A stretch of 64,000 nucleotides of DNA from JAUZRW01 sp964549915 (GTDB lineage: Bacteria; Chloroflexota; Anaerolineae; Aggregatilineales; Phototrophicaceae): positions 106,658 through 170,657 of the forward strand of contig CAZJWX010000003.1 of the NCBI GenBank assembly GCA_964549915.1, read 5' to 3'. Each line of letters begins with the position of its first letter. Within the stretch, counting starts at the first letter, position 1. This document shows positions 43,243 to 50,450 of the stretch, piece by piece. Below the pieces are notes generated by a model. The model was not told the DNA's origin. It was given only the letters and a program-made list of their open reading frames with translations, and made no database searches. A program made the position numbers and the translations under genes.

Positions 43243-44103
43243 ATGCCCGCGCCAATATCCGCTATTTTGTTGATCTCTTGCCCGGATCAACCCGGCCTGG
43301 TCGCCGCCATTACTGACTTTATCTTCCGCCACCGTGGCAATATCCTGCACCTGGATCAGCATGTCGATGCCGAAGCCAATGTCTTCTTCATGCGGGTCGA
43401 GTGGGATCTGGCCAATTTCGCCCTGGATCGCGATGCAATCTCCGAGCAATTCGCACCCATCGCAGCGCAATTCCAGATGACGTGGCAACTGCACTACAGC
43501 GATGTACGGCAGAAGATGGCGATCTTCGTCAGCAAGCAGGCCCATGCCCTGTTCGATGTGCTGTCTCGCTGGCAATCCAGCGAATTTGCCGTCGATATTC
43601 CGCTAATTATCAGCAACCACCCCACCTTACAACCCATCGCCGAGCAGTTCGGCATTCCGTTCCATGTGTTTCCCATCAGCAAGGAGACCAAGCCACAGGT
43701 AGAGACAGAGCAACTCGCCCTGCTCGAAGGCGTGCAGCCTGATTTCATCGTGCTGGCACGCTACATGCAGATCATCACAGATGGCTTCATCCAGCACTAC
43801 TCCAACCGCATCATCAATATTCATCACTCGTTCCTGCCAGCCTTCGTCGGCGCGAAACCGTACCATCAGGCATTTGCGCGCGGGGTGAAGATTATCGGTG
43901 CGACCAGCCATTACGTCACCGCCGACCTGGATGCGGGACCGATCATTGAGCAAGATGTTGCCCGTGTAACACACAAAGACAGTGTGCAGGATATGGTGCG
44001 CAAAGGACGTGATCTGGAGAAGACGGTGCTTTCGCGGGCGATCTATCATCATCTGCAACATCGGATTCTGATCTACAACAACAAGACTGTCGTCTTTGCT
44101 TAG
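43243..44103 (+). CDS. purU: Formyltetrahydrofolate deformylase
   Basis: A 286-residue enzyme that hydrolyses 10-formyltetrahydrofolate to formate and tetrahydrofolate, balancing one-carbon units. An N-terminal ACT domain (SCPDQPGLVAAITDFIFRH, about 12-90) senses amino acids such as Gly or Met in other bacteria. The C-terminal formyltransferase fold has the active-site stretch NIHHSFLPAFVGAKPYHQA and TSHYVTADLDAGPII, with catalytic Asn, His and Asp. ATG 43243 lies 51 bases from the divergent flippase gene. Confidence 0.95.
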   Translation: MPAPISAILLISCPDQPGLVAAITDFIFRHRGNILHLDQHVDAEANVFFMRVEWDLANFALDRDAISEQFAPIAAQFQMTWQLHYSDVRQKMAIFVSKQAHALFDVLSRWQSSEFAVDIPLIISNHPTLQPIAEQFGIPFHVFPISKETKPQVETEQLALLEGVQPDFIVLARYMQIITDGFIQHYSNRIINIHHSFLPAFVGAKPYHQAFARGVKIIGATSHYVTADLDAGPIIEQDVARVTHKDSVQDMVRKGRDLEKTVLSRAIYHHLQHRILIYNNKTVVFA

Positions 44104-44147
44104 GAAGTGTTAGACATTTTCTTACACCCTTCTGGTCAAGTTTGGTG

Positions 44148-44153
44148 TATAAT
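44148..44153 (+). promoter_or_regulatory. -10 box before the ParB-fold gene
   Basis: Perfect TATAAT, 34 bases before the start codon. No -35 box of good quality is found 16-18 bases upstream. Confidence 0.4.
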
Positions 44154-44186
44154 CTCTTAAACTTCATTTAACAAAGGAGGGCACGC

Positions 44187-44657
44187 ATGTTGGATATTTC
44201 GACCAATCCCTCCCGCACCGCACGCGCCTATGTTACGGCGCGTAATCTGTTTGACCGGATGTACTTCATGGCGAAGTTGAAGGCATTCATCGCTCGTTTG
44301 CTGGGGCAGTCGCGCGAGCTGAGAATGCTTGATGAAATCGACCAGCGCCAGGTGACGGATCGCCACCTGCTGGAACGGCAGGCGATTCCATTGAAGCGGA
44401 TTGTCGGCAGTGAGGGACGTTCTGAGGAATATGACAGGGACTTCCTGCCGCGCCATCGCCGTGACCGAGAACGTTGGGTGAGCGTCGCTGCGGGCATGAT
44501 TCGCAATATGACTCAGTTCTCGCCGATTCATGTGATTCAGGTCGGCGATGACTACTACATCCAGGACGGGCATCACCGCGTTTCTGTCGCCAGGGCGCTC
44601 AATTACCTGTTCATTGATGCGGATGTGACGGTGTGGGAAATGAACGACGAGGCATAG
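44187..44657 (+). CDS. ParB/sulfiredoxin-fold small protein
   Basis: A 156-residue protein. The last 60 residues hold a ParB/Srx-type core: SPIHVIQVGDDYYIQDGHHR followed by VSVARALNYLFIDADVTVWE; the GHHR motif is where ParB-type proteins bind a nucleotide phosphate. The N-terminal 90 residues are basic and helical. There is no ParB DNA-binding helix domain, so it is not a chromosome partition protein; stand-alone ParB-fold proteins include kinases, nucleases and regulators. It has an excellent AAAGGAGG, so translation is likely strong. Confidence 0.75.
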   Translation: MLDISTNPSRTARAYVTARNLFDRMYFMAKLKAFIARLLGQSRELRMLDEIDQRQVTDRHLLERQAIPLKRIVGSEGRSEEYDRDFLPRHRRDRERWVSVAAGMIRNMTQFSPIHVIQVGDDYYIQDGHHRVSVARALNYLFIDADVTVWEMNDEA

Positions 44658-44675
44658 ACTCCGCTATGCGCCGCT

Positions 44676-44734
44676 GATCTGGCTTGTGGTATGATGGCAC
44701 GCAATATACAGCATCAGGAAGCATAAGCCAGATC
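44676..44734 (+). promoter_or_regulatory. purK: Extended -10 promoter of purK inside a 10-base inverted repeat
   Basis: GATCTGGCTT at 44676-44685 is the exact reverse complement of AAGCCAGATC at 44725-44734. Between them TG-G-TATGAT (44687-44695) is an extended -10 element. The right arm ends just before the purK ATG, so a protein bound to both arms would loop over the start of transcription. Confidence 0.4.
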
Positions 44735-44735
44735 C

Positions 44736-45860
44736 ATGCCAACCATTGGAATTTTCGGCGGCGGACAGCTCGCAAAGATGACCGCACAGGCCGCCAGTAC
44801 ATTCTCCGTAGAAACCTTGATCTTCGCCCAGAAGGACGACGAACCCGCTTTACAGATCGCCCCGCAGCGCCTGATCGGTGCCTGGGACGACGACGCGCTG
44901 CTGCGCCAATTTGCAGAACGCTCGGATGTCGTCACCCTCGAAAGTGAATTCGTCCCGGTCGAGATTCTGCGCCGCGTTGAAGAACTGGGCACACCCGTTT
45001 ACGCCTCATCAAATACCGTCCAACAAGTACGCGACAAACTCGTGCAGAAGCGCCGCATGCAGCAAGAAGGAATCGCCCTGCCGCGCTTCAAGCAGGTGCT
45101 GGTAGGCAGCGATGTGCTGGAAGCCGCCACCGAGTTCGGATTTCCCGTGATGCTCAAAGCACGTACCAATGGCTATGACGGCTATGGCAACGCGCTAATC
45201 CGCCGCGCGCATGACATCGAACCCGCCTTGCAGCAGTTCCAGGGGCGCGAATTGATGGTGGAGGAAGTCATCAATTTCGTGCGAGAATTGGCGGTGATCG
45301 TCGCGCGTGGGCGAGATGGCGACATTCGTACCTATCCCGTCGTCGAGACCATCCAGAAAAACAACATCTGCCACATCGTGCGCTGCCCTGCCCCTGTGGA
45401 TGAAGCAGCGGCGTTCCGCGCGACGGAAATGGCGGTGAATGCCGTCAAAGCGATTGATGGCGTGGGCGTCTTCGGCGTGGAAATGTTCGAAATTGCCGAT
45501 GAAGAAGTGCTCTTCAATGAAATTGCGCCGCGTCCGCACAACAGCGGTCACTACACCATCGAAGGCACAATCACCTCACAGTTCGAGAACCATGTGCGGG
45601 CGGTGTTGGGTTGGCCTCTAGGAGATGTCGCGCAGATCGCCCCGGCAACGGTGATGATCAACATCCTGGGAGAACGTCAGGGAGAACCGAATCCGCAAAC
45701 ACTGGAAGAAGCGCTACAGGTCGGCGGCGTACACTGGCATCTTTACGGCAAATCCGAAGTACGCCCCGGGCGCAAGATGGGGCACATCAACGTCCTGGGC
45801 TACAATATCGACGGTGCGGAAAAAGTCGGTCGGTTAGCGCTGAGCAAATTCAACCTGTGA
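44736..45860 (+). CDS. purK: 5-(carboxyamino)imidazole ribonucleotide synthase
   Basis: A 374-residue ATP-grasp enzyme that carboxylates AIR to N5-CAIR with bicarbonate and ATP in purine synthesis. N-terminal GIFGGGQLAKMTAQAA, ATP-grasp loop FPVMLKARTNGYDGYGN, metal-binding FNEIAPRPHNSGHYTIE and the PurK C-terminal LGYNIDGAEKVGRLALSKF. It starts one base after the inverted repeat and is followed by purE after eight bases. Confidence 0.96.
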   Translation: MPTIGIFGGGQLAKMTAQAASTFSVETLIFAQKDDEPALQIAPQRLIGAWDDDALLRQFAERSDVVTLESEFVPVEILRRVEELGTPVYASSNTVQQVRDKLVQKRRMQQEGIALPRFKQVLVGSDVLEAATEFGFPVMLKARTNGYDGYGNALIRRAHDIEPALQQFQGRELMVEEVINFVRELAVIVARGRDGDIRTYPVVETIQKNNICHIVRCPAPVDEAAAFRATEMAVNAVKAIDGVGVFGVEMFEIADEEVLFNEIAPRPHNSGHYTIEGTITSQFENHVRAVLGWPLGDVAQIAPATVMINILGERQGEPNPQTLEEALQVGGVHWHLYGKSEVRPGRKMGHINVLGYNIDGAEKVGRLALSKFNL

Positions 45861-45868
45861 GCGACACC

Positions 45869-46360
45869 ATGAGGAATCCGATTGTGGGTGTAATCATGGG
45901 CAGTGATAGTGACCTGCCCACCATGCGCGAGGCAATGGATGTGCTGCGCGAGTTCGATGTACCGCATGAAGTGCGAGTCGTCTCGGCACATCGCACGCCG
46001 CAGGATATGGCACACTATGGCGAAAGCGCCCATGAACGCGGCCTGAAGGTCATCATTGCGGGGGCAGGTGGCGCAGCACACCTGCCGGGGATGATCGCGG
46101 CGCATACGCCCCTGCCTGTGATTGGCGTGCCTGTGCAGACCAGCGCCCTCGGTGGCATGGACTCGCTGCTTTCGATTGTGCAAATGCCCAATGGCGTTCC
46201 TGTAGCGACAGTCGCTATCGGCAAAGCAAAAAATGCCGGACTGCTGGCCGTACAGATTCTGGCAACGCAGGATGAAGACCTACTCCAACGCCTTGTTGAC
46301 TATAGGAAAAGCATGGCGGAAGCATCTCGCAAGAAAAACGAGACAATCAGCCCGGAATGA
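45869..46360 (+). CDS. purE: N5-carboxyaminoimidazole ribonucleotide mutase
   Basis: A 163-residue class I PurE that moves the carboxylate of N5-CAIR to C4. Substrate loop IMGSDSDLPTMREAMDVL, the catalytic VVSAHRTPQDM (His) and GAGGAAHLPGMIAAHTPLPV with family Gly-rich loops. The ATG at 45869 was chosen because family sequence starts there. Its stop overlaps the start of the next gene by four bases (ATGA). Confidence 0.96.
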   Translation: MRNPIVGVIMGSDSDLPTMREAMDVLREFDVPHEVRVVSAHRTPQDMAHYGESAHERGLKVIIAGAGGAAHLPGMIAAHTPLPVIGVPVQTSALGGMDSLLSIVQMPNGVPVATVAIGKAKNAGLLAVQILATQDEDLLQRLVDYRKSMAEASRKKNETISPE

Positions 46361-46926
46361 CAACCATCAAATTCTGGAAACCCTATCGCGTCTTAACCCA
46401 ATTCACGCCGGATAAAGATGGGCGCGAGACGCTGGCGGATTACATCAACATTCCCGACGTGTACCCGGCTGGACGATTGGATTATGACAGTGAAGGGTTG
46501 ATGATCCTCACCGATGACGGCAAGCTCAACAACCAACTGACCCAGCCCAAGCACAAAAAACCGAAAACCTATTGGGTGCAGGTGGAGCACATCCCGGATG
46601 AAGCCGCACTGGACAGAATCCGGCGCGGTGGCCTGGAAATCAAGAAGTACCGCACGAAACCCGCTCCAGTGCGCATCATTCCCGAACCGGATTTGCCGCC
46701 GCGCAATCCGCCGATTCGCTACCGCAAAAACATCCCGGACTGCTGGCTGGAAATCCAACTAACGGAGGGGAAGAAACGGCAAGTACGGCGGATGACTGCC
46801 GCTGTCGGGCATCCGACGCTGCGGCTGGTTCGTGCTGCGATTGGCGAAATCACGCTCGATGGCCTGCAACCTGGTGAGTGGCAAGAACTCAGCAAGATAC
46901 AGATTCAAAGCCTCTGGAATTCATAG
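46357..46926 (+). CDS. rluE: 23S rRNA pseudouridine synthase, RluE type
   Basis: A 189-residue RsuA/RluB/E/F-type synthase. Catalytic Asp lies in YPAGRLDYDSEGLMILTDDG; further family motifs are KTYWVQVEHIP and EGKKRQVRRMTAAVGHPTLR. It lacks the S4 RNA-binding domain, as RluE does, and would modify a single uridine in 23S rRNA (2457 in E. coli). Translation is coupled to purE, an unusual pairing. Its tail overlaps the following minus-strand gene by six bases. Confidence 0.9.
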   Translation: MTTIKFWKPYRVLTQFTPDKDGRETLADYINIPDVYPAGRLDYDSEGLMILTDDGKLNNQLTQPKHKKPKTYWVQVEHIPDEAALDRIRRGGLEIKKYRTKPAPVRIIPEPDLPPRNPPIRYRKNIPDCWLEIQLTEGKKRQVRRMTAAVGHPTLRLVRAAIGEITLDGLQPGEWQELSKIQIQSLWNS

Positions 46927-47676
46927 CCGACGCAGTTCAATCCAGTAGTGATCCGCCAACTGCGCCAGCCAGGAAGCCTCCTGCACGCGATCCTCCCAGG
47001 CCATCAACCGCTGCATCAGCCTGGGACGTTTCTCAATCACGCCGAAGAGAGCCGTCGGCGGCAAGAAAAATCCCAGGGGCTTCACCGCAATCAGCCGAAA
47101 ATGCGGCGAGAAATCCCTGCGGAGCCGCTTCACGGTGGGATAGGCAATCGGGATGCCGTCAAATTCGCTCCCGCGCAGCCGACGCAGGGCGATATCCCAT
47201 TGCCAATGAAGGACATGCCATACGAATTCCCAGGCACAATAGGGAGCCATGATGCCGAAAGCGGCGATTCCCCCCGGCCTGGTGACCGTCGCCAACCACT
47301 GCGCCAGGGCATGCCAATTGCTGAGGCAGTTCAAAGCGCCAAAATTGGAGAACACGCCATCGTACTGCACACCATCTTCGACAGATTGCGGTGCGGACAA
47401 ATCCAACGGAAAGAGGCGCACATTGGCGCGAGAAGCGGTCTTCTCATGCGCAGCCGCCAGCATCACTTCGCTGGCATCGGTCGCCGTGACGCGAATTCCC
47501 TGGTTCGCAAGAAAGAGCGCATCTTCCCCCGTCCCACAGCCCAATTCCAGGACATGCATCTCTGGCTGGAAGTGTCGCATCAGATGAGCATGCACGCGCT
47601 CGCGCAAATAGCGGGCAATGGGCGTTTGTGTGAAATCGGCGTCGTAAGTCGGTGCCAGGGCATCAAAGGCGGACAT
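46921..47676 (-). CDS. Class I SAM methyltransferase, end of radical SAM operon
   Basis: A 251-residue methyltransferase: motif I HVLELGCGTGEDALFLANQG, an N-terminal DALAPTYDADFTQTPIARYL typical of BioC/UbiE-like proteins and post-I FSNFGALNCLSNW. The C-terminal half has basic and aromatic segments. The ATG shares a base with the stop of the radical SAM gene (TGATG), so it is translated directly after it and probably acts on the same product. Convergent with rluE. Confidence 0.83.
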   Translation of the reverse strand: MSAFDALAPTYDADFTQTPIARYLRERVHAHLMRHFQPEMHVLELGCGTGEDALFLANQGIRVTATDASEVMLAAAHEKTASRANVRLFPLDLSAPQSVEDGVQYDGVFSNFGALNCLSNWHALAQWLATVTRPGGIAAFGIMAPYCAWEFVWHVLHWQWDIALRRLRGSEFDGIPIAYPTVKRLRRDFSPHFRLIAVKPLGFFLPPTALFGVIEKRPRLMQRLMAWEDRVQEASWLAQLADHYWIELRRL

Positions 47677-49121
47677 CAGCCAATATCCTGTACAGCCACC
47701 GTATTCTGTGCGTGAACGCGCTCACCTGTAGCCTCACGCTGGCCTTTGGTGAGTTCCATGCCGATGCGCCCGGTTTTCGTGTTGAGCCACATCTTCGCTT
47801 TTCGCGGCAGCGAGGCATCGCCGTTCTTCCGGGCCTTGCTCAAGGCCACTTCGTTGACCATCCAGCGCGTGGCGAAGCTGTAGAAGCGCTTGCTGTAGCG
47901 CCCCGCGACGGTCAGGTCCCGGTCGGCATTGTCCAACCAGTCACCGCTGCGCAGCACATCGGCTTCGACCTCGGTATAGTAGGGCGTGCCTTTGATGGGA
48001 TAGGCGACGGTGGTCAGGAACACGTCGGGATTGCAGATTTTGAGGTGTTCAACGGTGTCTTCCAGGTCGGCGATGGTTTCCCCGTGATAGCCGAGCATGA
48101 TGAACATCCCGGCCTGGATACCGTATTTTTGCAGCAGATGCGTCTTGGCCTGCACGTCATCGACCTGCACTTTGCGCTTCATCGCATCCAGAATGCGCTG
48201 GCTGCCGCTCTCGCTGCCATTCCACAGACGAAAGCAGCCCATCTCCGCCAGTTTCGCCACCATCGTCTCATCCAGGCGATCCGCCCGCGAGATGCCCTCG
48301 AACGGAATGCGCACCCCACGCTTATCCAGTTCGTCGGCGTAGGCATACCACCAGCGGTGATTGATCGTCAGCACATCATCAGCATACCAGATCAAATCCG
48401 GGTCGTAGCGTTCCTTGATCCAGAGTACTTCGTCGGCAGCGTCTTGCGGGGTGCGGCGGCGGTGAGTATTGCCGAAGACGCTGTGGCTGCACCAGGTGCA
48501 GGTGAAGGGGCAGCCTCGCGCCTGAATCACGCTGACGCTGCTCTGCCCATGATTCTCCTTCCAGACCTGCATATATTGCTCTAGCTCGATGGCTTCGCGG
48601 TCAGGCCAGGGGTGGGCGCTCAGGTCGCGGATCATCGGGCGAGGCAGGTTCTCGACCAGGGAGCCGTCATCCTGCAACCAGGAAATGCCAGCAACAGCAT
48701 CCAGCCTGCTCAAGCCATACTGTGCCAGGTGCGGCAAGAGTTCTTCGAGCGTCAATTCACCTTCGCCCCGCACCACGATGTCCGCGCCGTGATGCAGGTA
48801 TTCAGCGGCGTAATGCGGCACATCCGGCCCACCCAGCACAACCAGACTGCCCTGCGCCTTGCAGATGCGGATCATCTTGAGGGCATTGCGCTTGGTCATC
48901 ATATTGACGTAGATGCCTACCACCGACGGCTGATGCTGCTCTACATACTGCTCAAAGGTGGTGAGATCGCTGAATGTGGTATCGAACACATCAACAGAGA
49001 AGCCCCGCGACTTGAGGTAGGACGAGATGTAGAGGATCCCCAGCGGGGGGTAAGGCTTCATGATTTGCAATTCGTGGGGGTCTTCGTACAAGAAATATCC
49101 GTGCGTCAGTAAAAGTTCCAT
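47676..49121 (-). CDS. B12-binding radical SAM protein, BchE-like, copy 1
   Basis: A 481-residue enzyme. Residues 1-150 are a cobalamin-binding domain (PPLGILYISSYLKSRGFSVD, VVLGGPDVPHYAAEYL) lacking the DxHxxG cobalamin-lower-ligand motif, as usual in this class. The radical SAM domain has C204-PFT-C208-TW-C211, then DLIWYADDVLTINHRW, GISRADRLDETMV and RLWNGSESGSQRIL. The class includes BchE, hopanoid and fosfomycin-type methylases and oxidative cyclases. The gene starts one base after the preceding small gene. Second copy at 50.5-52 kb. Confidence 0.9.
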   Translation of the reverse strand: MELLLTHGYFLYEDPHELQIMKPYPPLGILYISSYLKSRGFSVDVFDTTFSDLTTFEQYVEQHQPSVVGIYVNMMTKRNALKMIRICKAQGSLVVLGGPDVPHYAAEYLHHGADIVVRGEGELTLEELLPHLAQYGLSRLDAVAGISWLQDDGSLVENLPRPMIRDLSAHPWPDREAIELEQYMQVWKENHGQSSVSVIQARGCPFTCTWCSHSVFGNTHRRRTPQDAADEVLWIKERYDPDLIWYADDVLTINHRWWYAYADELDKRGVRIPFEGISRADRLDETMVAKLAEMGCFRLWNGSESGSQRILDAMKRKVQVDDVQAKTHLLQKYGIQAGMFIMLGYHGETIADLEDTVEHLKICNPDVFLTTVAYPIKGTPYYTEVEADVLRSGDWLDNADRDLTVAGRYSKRFYSFATRWMVNEVALSKARKNGDASLPRKAKMWLNTKTGRIGMELTKGQREATGERVHAQNTVAVQDIG

Positions 49122-49388
49122 CTACCCTCTTGCTTCCGACAAAATGACAGTTACCAGTAAATCATCACCCTGTTCTAACGAGTGCTGCACGACGCTGACG
49201 ATCTGATAGCCTTTATCGGCCAGCGCGTTCAATTCCTTCTCCAGCGTCTGGCTGGCGAGTTCAGTGCGTTTCATCGCGCTCACGAGGTCTTCCGGCGCAC
49301 CGCCTTCCCGACGCAGCTTCGCGAGTTCACGCGATGGCGTGAAGTAGTTCTGCAGGAAGATCGTACGAACAATGTAATTCGAAGTCAT
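49122..49388 (-). CDS. DUF4177-like small protein
   Basis: An 88-residue protein with beta-alpha-beta-beta layout: YIVRTIFLQNYF, a charged helix of about 35 residues (PSRELAKLRREGGAPEDL), LEKELNALADKGYQIVSVVQ and a final strand DDLLVTVILSEA. The LN-x-L-x-x-x-G-[YW]-x-[LI]-VSV pattern is that of DUF4177 proteins, which have no known job. The start overlaps the upstream gene (ATGA) and the stop abuts radical SAM copy 1. Confidence 0.72.
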   Translation of the reverse strand: MTSNYIVRTIFLQNYFTPSRELAKLRREGGAPEDLVSAMKRTELASQTLEKELNALADKGYQIVSVVQHSLEQGDDLLVTVILSEARG

Positions 49389-49942
49389 TCAACGCTCTCC
49401 GACTGTACGCGGCGATCCAGTTCCAGGAATGTACCGCGCCAACCGCGCATCATCAAGAAGGCTACCCCATCCGTGACGAAAGCGGAGACGACGAAGAAAT
49501 ACAGCCCAAACAGCCAACTCAGGATGCCGAAGTAATCCAGCCACGGAGCCGCGCCGCGCGTTTGCAGGAAGATCCAATAGGCCAGGGCGAACATCAGGCC
49601 GTGCGCTGCCGCACCCCCCAATGCACGGATGATGTGCACATGCGCGGGGAGCGTTGGCTCATCCGGCGGATATTCGCTCCATGTGAACCACCACCAGAGG
49701 CGGAAGCCGCTCATGGGATGCCCGATGAGCCGCGCCGTCAGGGCGTGCCCGAATTGATGCACGACTTCGGTGCTCAGGTAGAAGAGCGCCAGCAACCCGG
49801 ACGCCAACAGCGCCCCTTCCACTTGCAGGCCGCGCAGCCAGATCCCCCGCCCCGCCAGCACATAAACCAGCGCGACGACAGCCAGCGGCACCGACCAATG
49901 AATGCCAACCCGCAAACCCAGGAACCGCAGCGAGAAGATCAT
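49385..49942 (-). CDS. Site-2-protease-like membrane protein with Gln in place of catalytic Glu
   Basis: A 185-residue protein with four to five hydrophobic helices. The start LGLRVGIHWSVPLAVVALVY and the helix LSTEVVHQFGHALTARLIG match the M50/site-2 protease family, in which the metal motif is HEXXH. Here it is H-Q-F-G-H: the codon is CAA. A likely third metal ligand survives in SAFVTDGVAFLMM. Without Glu it should be inactive as a protease or acts by another chemistry. Four-base overlap with the next gene and a two-base gap from the previous one. Confidence 0.78.
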   Translation of the reverse strand: MIFSLRFLGLRVGIHWSVPLAVVALVYVLAGRGIWLRGLQVEGALLASGLLALFYLSTEVVHQFGHALTARLIGHPMSGFRLWWWFTWSEYPPDEPTLPAHVHIIRALGGAAAHGLMFALAYWIFLQTRGAAPWLDYFGILSWLFGLYFFVVSAFVTDGVAFLMMRGWRGTFLELDRRVQSESVE

Positions 49943-49944
49943 CG

Positions 49945-50160
49945 TTACTTCTTTCCGCCCAAGTCATTCATGAACTCATCCAGCGATTTACGGCGGACGC
50001 TAACCGGCTCAATCGGCGGCTCGACCCGGCTGGTGCGCCCTGCCGGAGCCACTTCCGCCAGCAGTTCGCGCACCAACTGCTTGAATTCACCGACTGTCAA
50101 GTCAGAGAGCGGCATCTCATCGGTAATTTCGCGTGATTCTTGGTCTTCGGCTTCGCACAT
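49945..50160 (-). CDS. Small acidic protein, first gene of the coupled operon
   Basis: A 71-residue protein with a conserved-looking helix MPLSDLTVGEFKQLVRELLA and a charged tail ending SLDEFMNDLGGKK. It resembles short antitoxin-like helices seen in many small hypothetical proteins; I do not assign it. ATG 50160 has GAGG nine bases upstream; a TTG at 50187 is possible. Confidence 0.6.
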   Translation of the reverse strand: MCEAEDQESREITDEMPLSDLTVGEFKQLVRELLAEVAPAGRTSRVEPPIEPVSVRRKSLDEFMNDLGGKK

Positions 50161-50164
50161 AAGA

Positions 50165-50350
50165 TCAATCCTCTTCTGATTGCTCAAAATAACCAGTGAT
50201 TTGCAACTTCAACTTTGGTGGATGATTCTTCACAGCATCCCATACAATCACCCTGCCGAACCGATGAACTCGTTGAACTGCGAGATCACGACAACCAGCT
50301 ATTTTGCGACACTCGGCTTCCTCGATGGCTTCACGGATCTCATCGCAGCT
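50165..50350 (-). pseudogene. 61-codon open frame without start, possible gene remnant
   Basis: After a stop at 50351-50353 the minus strand is open for 61 codons and ends with TGA four bases before the 71-residue gene. The translation (for example RKIAGCRDLAVQRVHRFGRV and PPKLKLQITGYFEQSEED) looks protein-like, yet it has no start codon. Another frame just upstream reads VPRLLEMYLREILDATSRIE before a stop, so a frameshifted or truncated gene is possible. The rest of the 290-base gap up to 50450 shows nothing else. Confidence 0.35.
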
Positions 50351-50450
50351 TCACCAATCTACAATTCAATGCGGGAAGTCGCATCCAGAATCTCTCGGAG
50401 ATACATTTCAAGCAACCTGGGCACATACAATCGCAGCCGACAATCACTTG

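Noticed and set aside
49122..49388. Precursor peptide for the adjacent radical SAM enzyme
   Set aside because: It has a DUF4177-like beta-alpha-beta pattern throughout and no leader/core split or repeated core residues.
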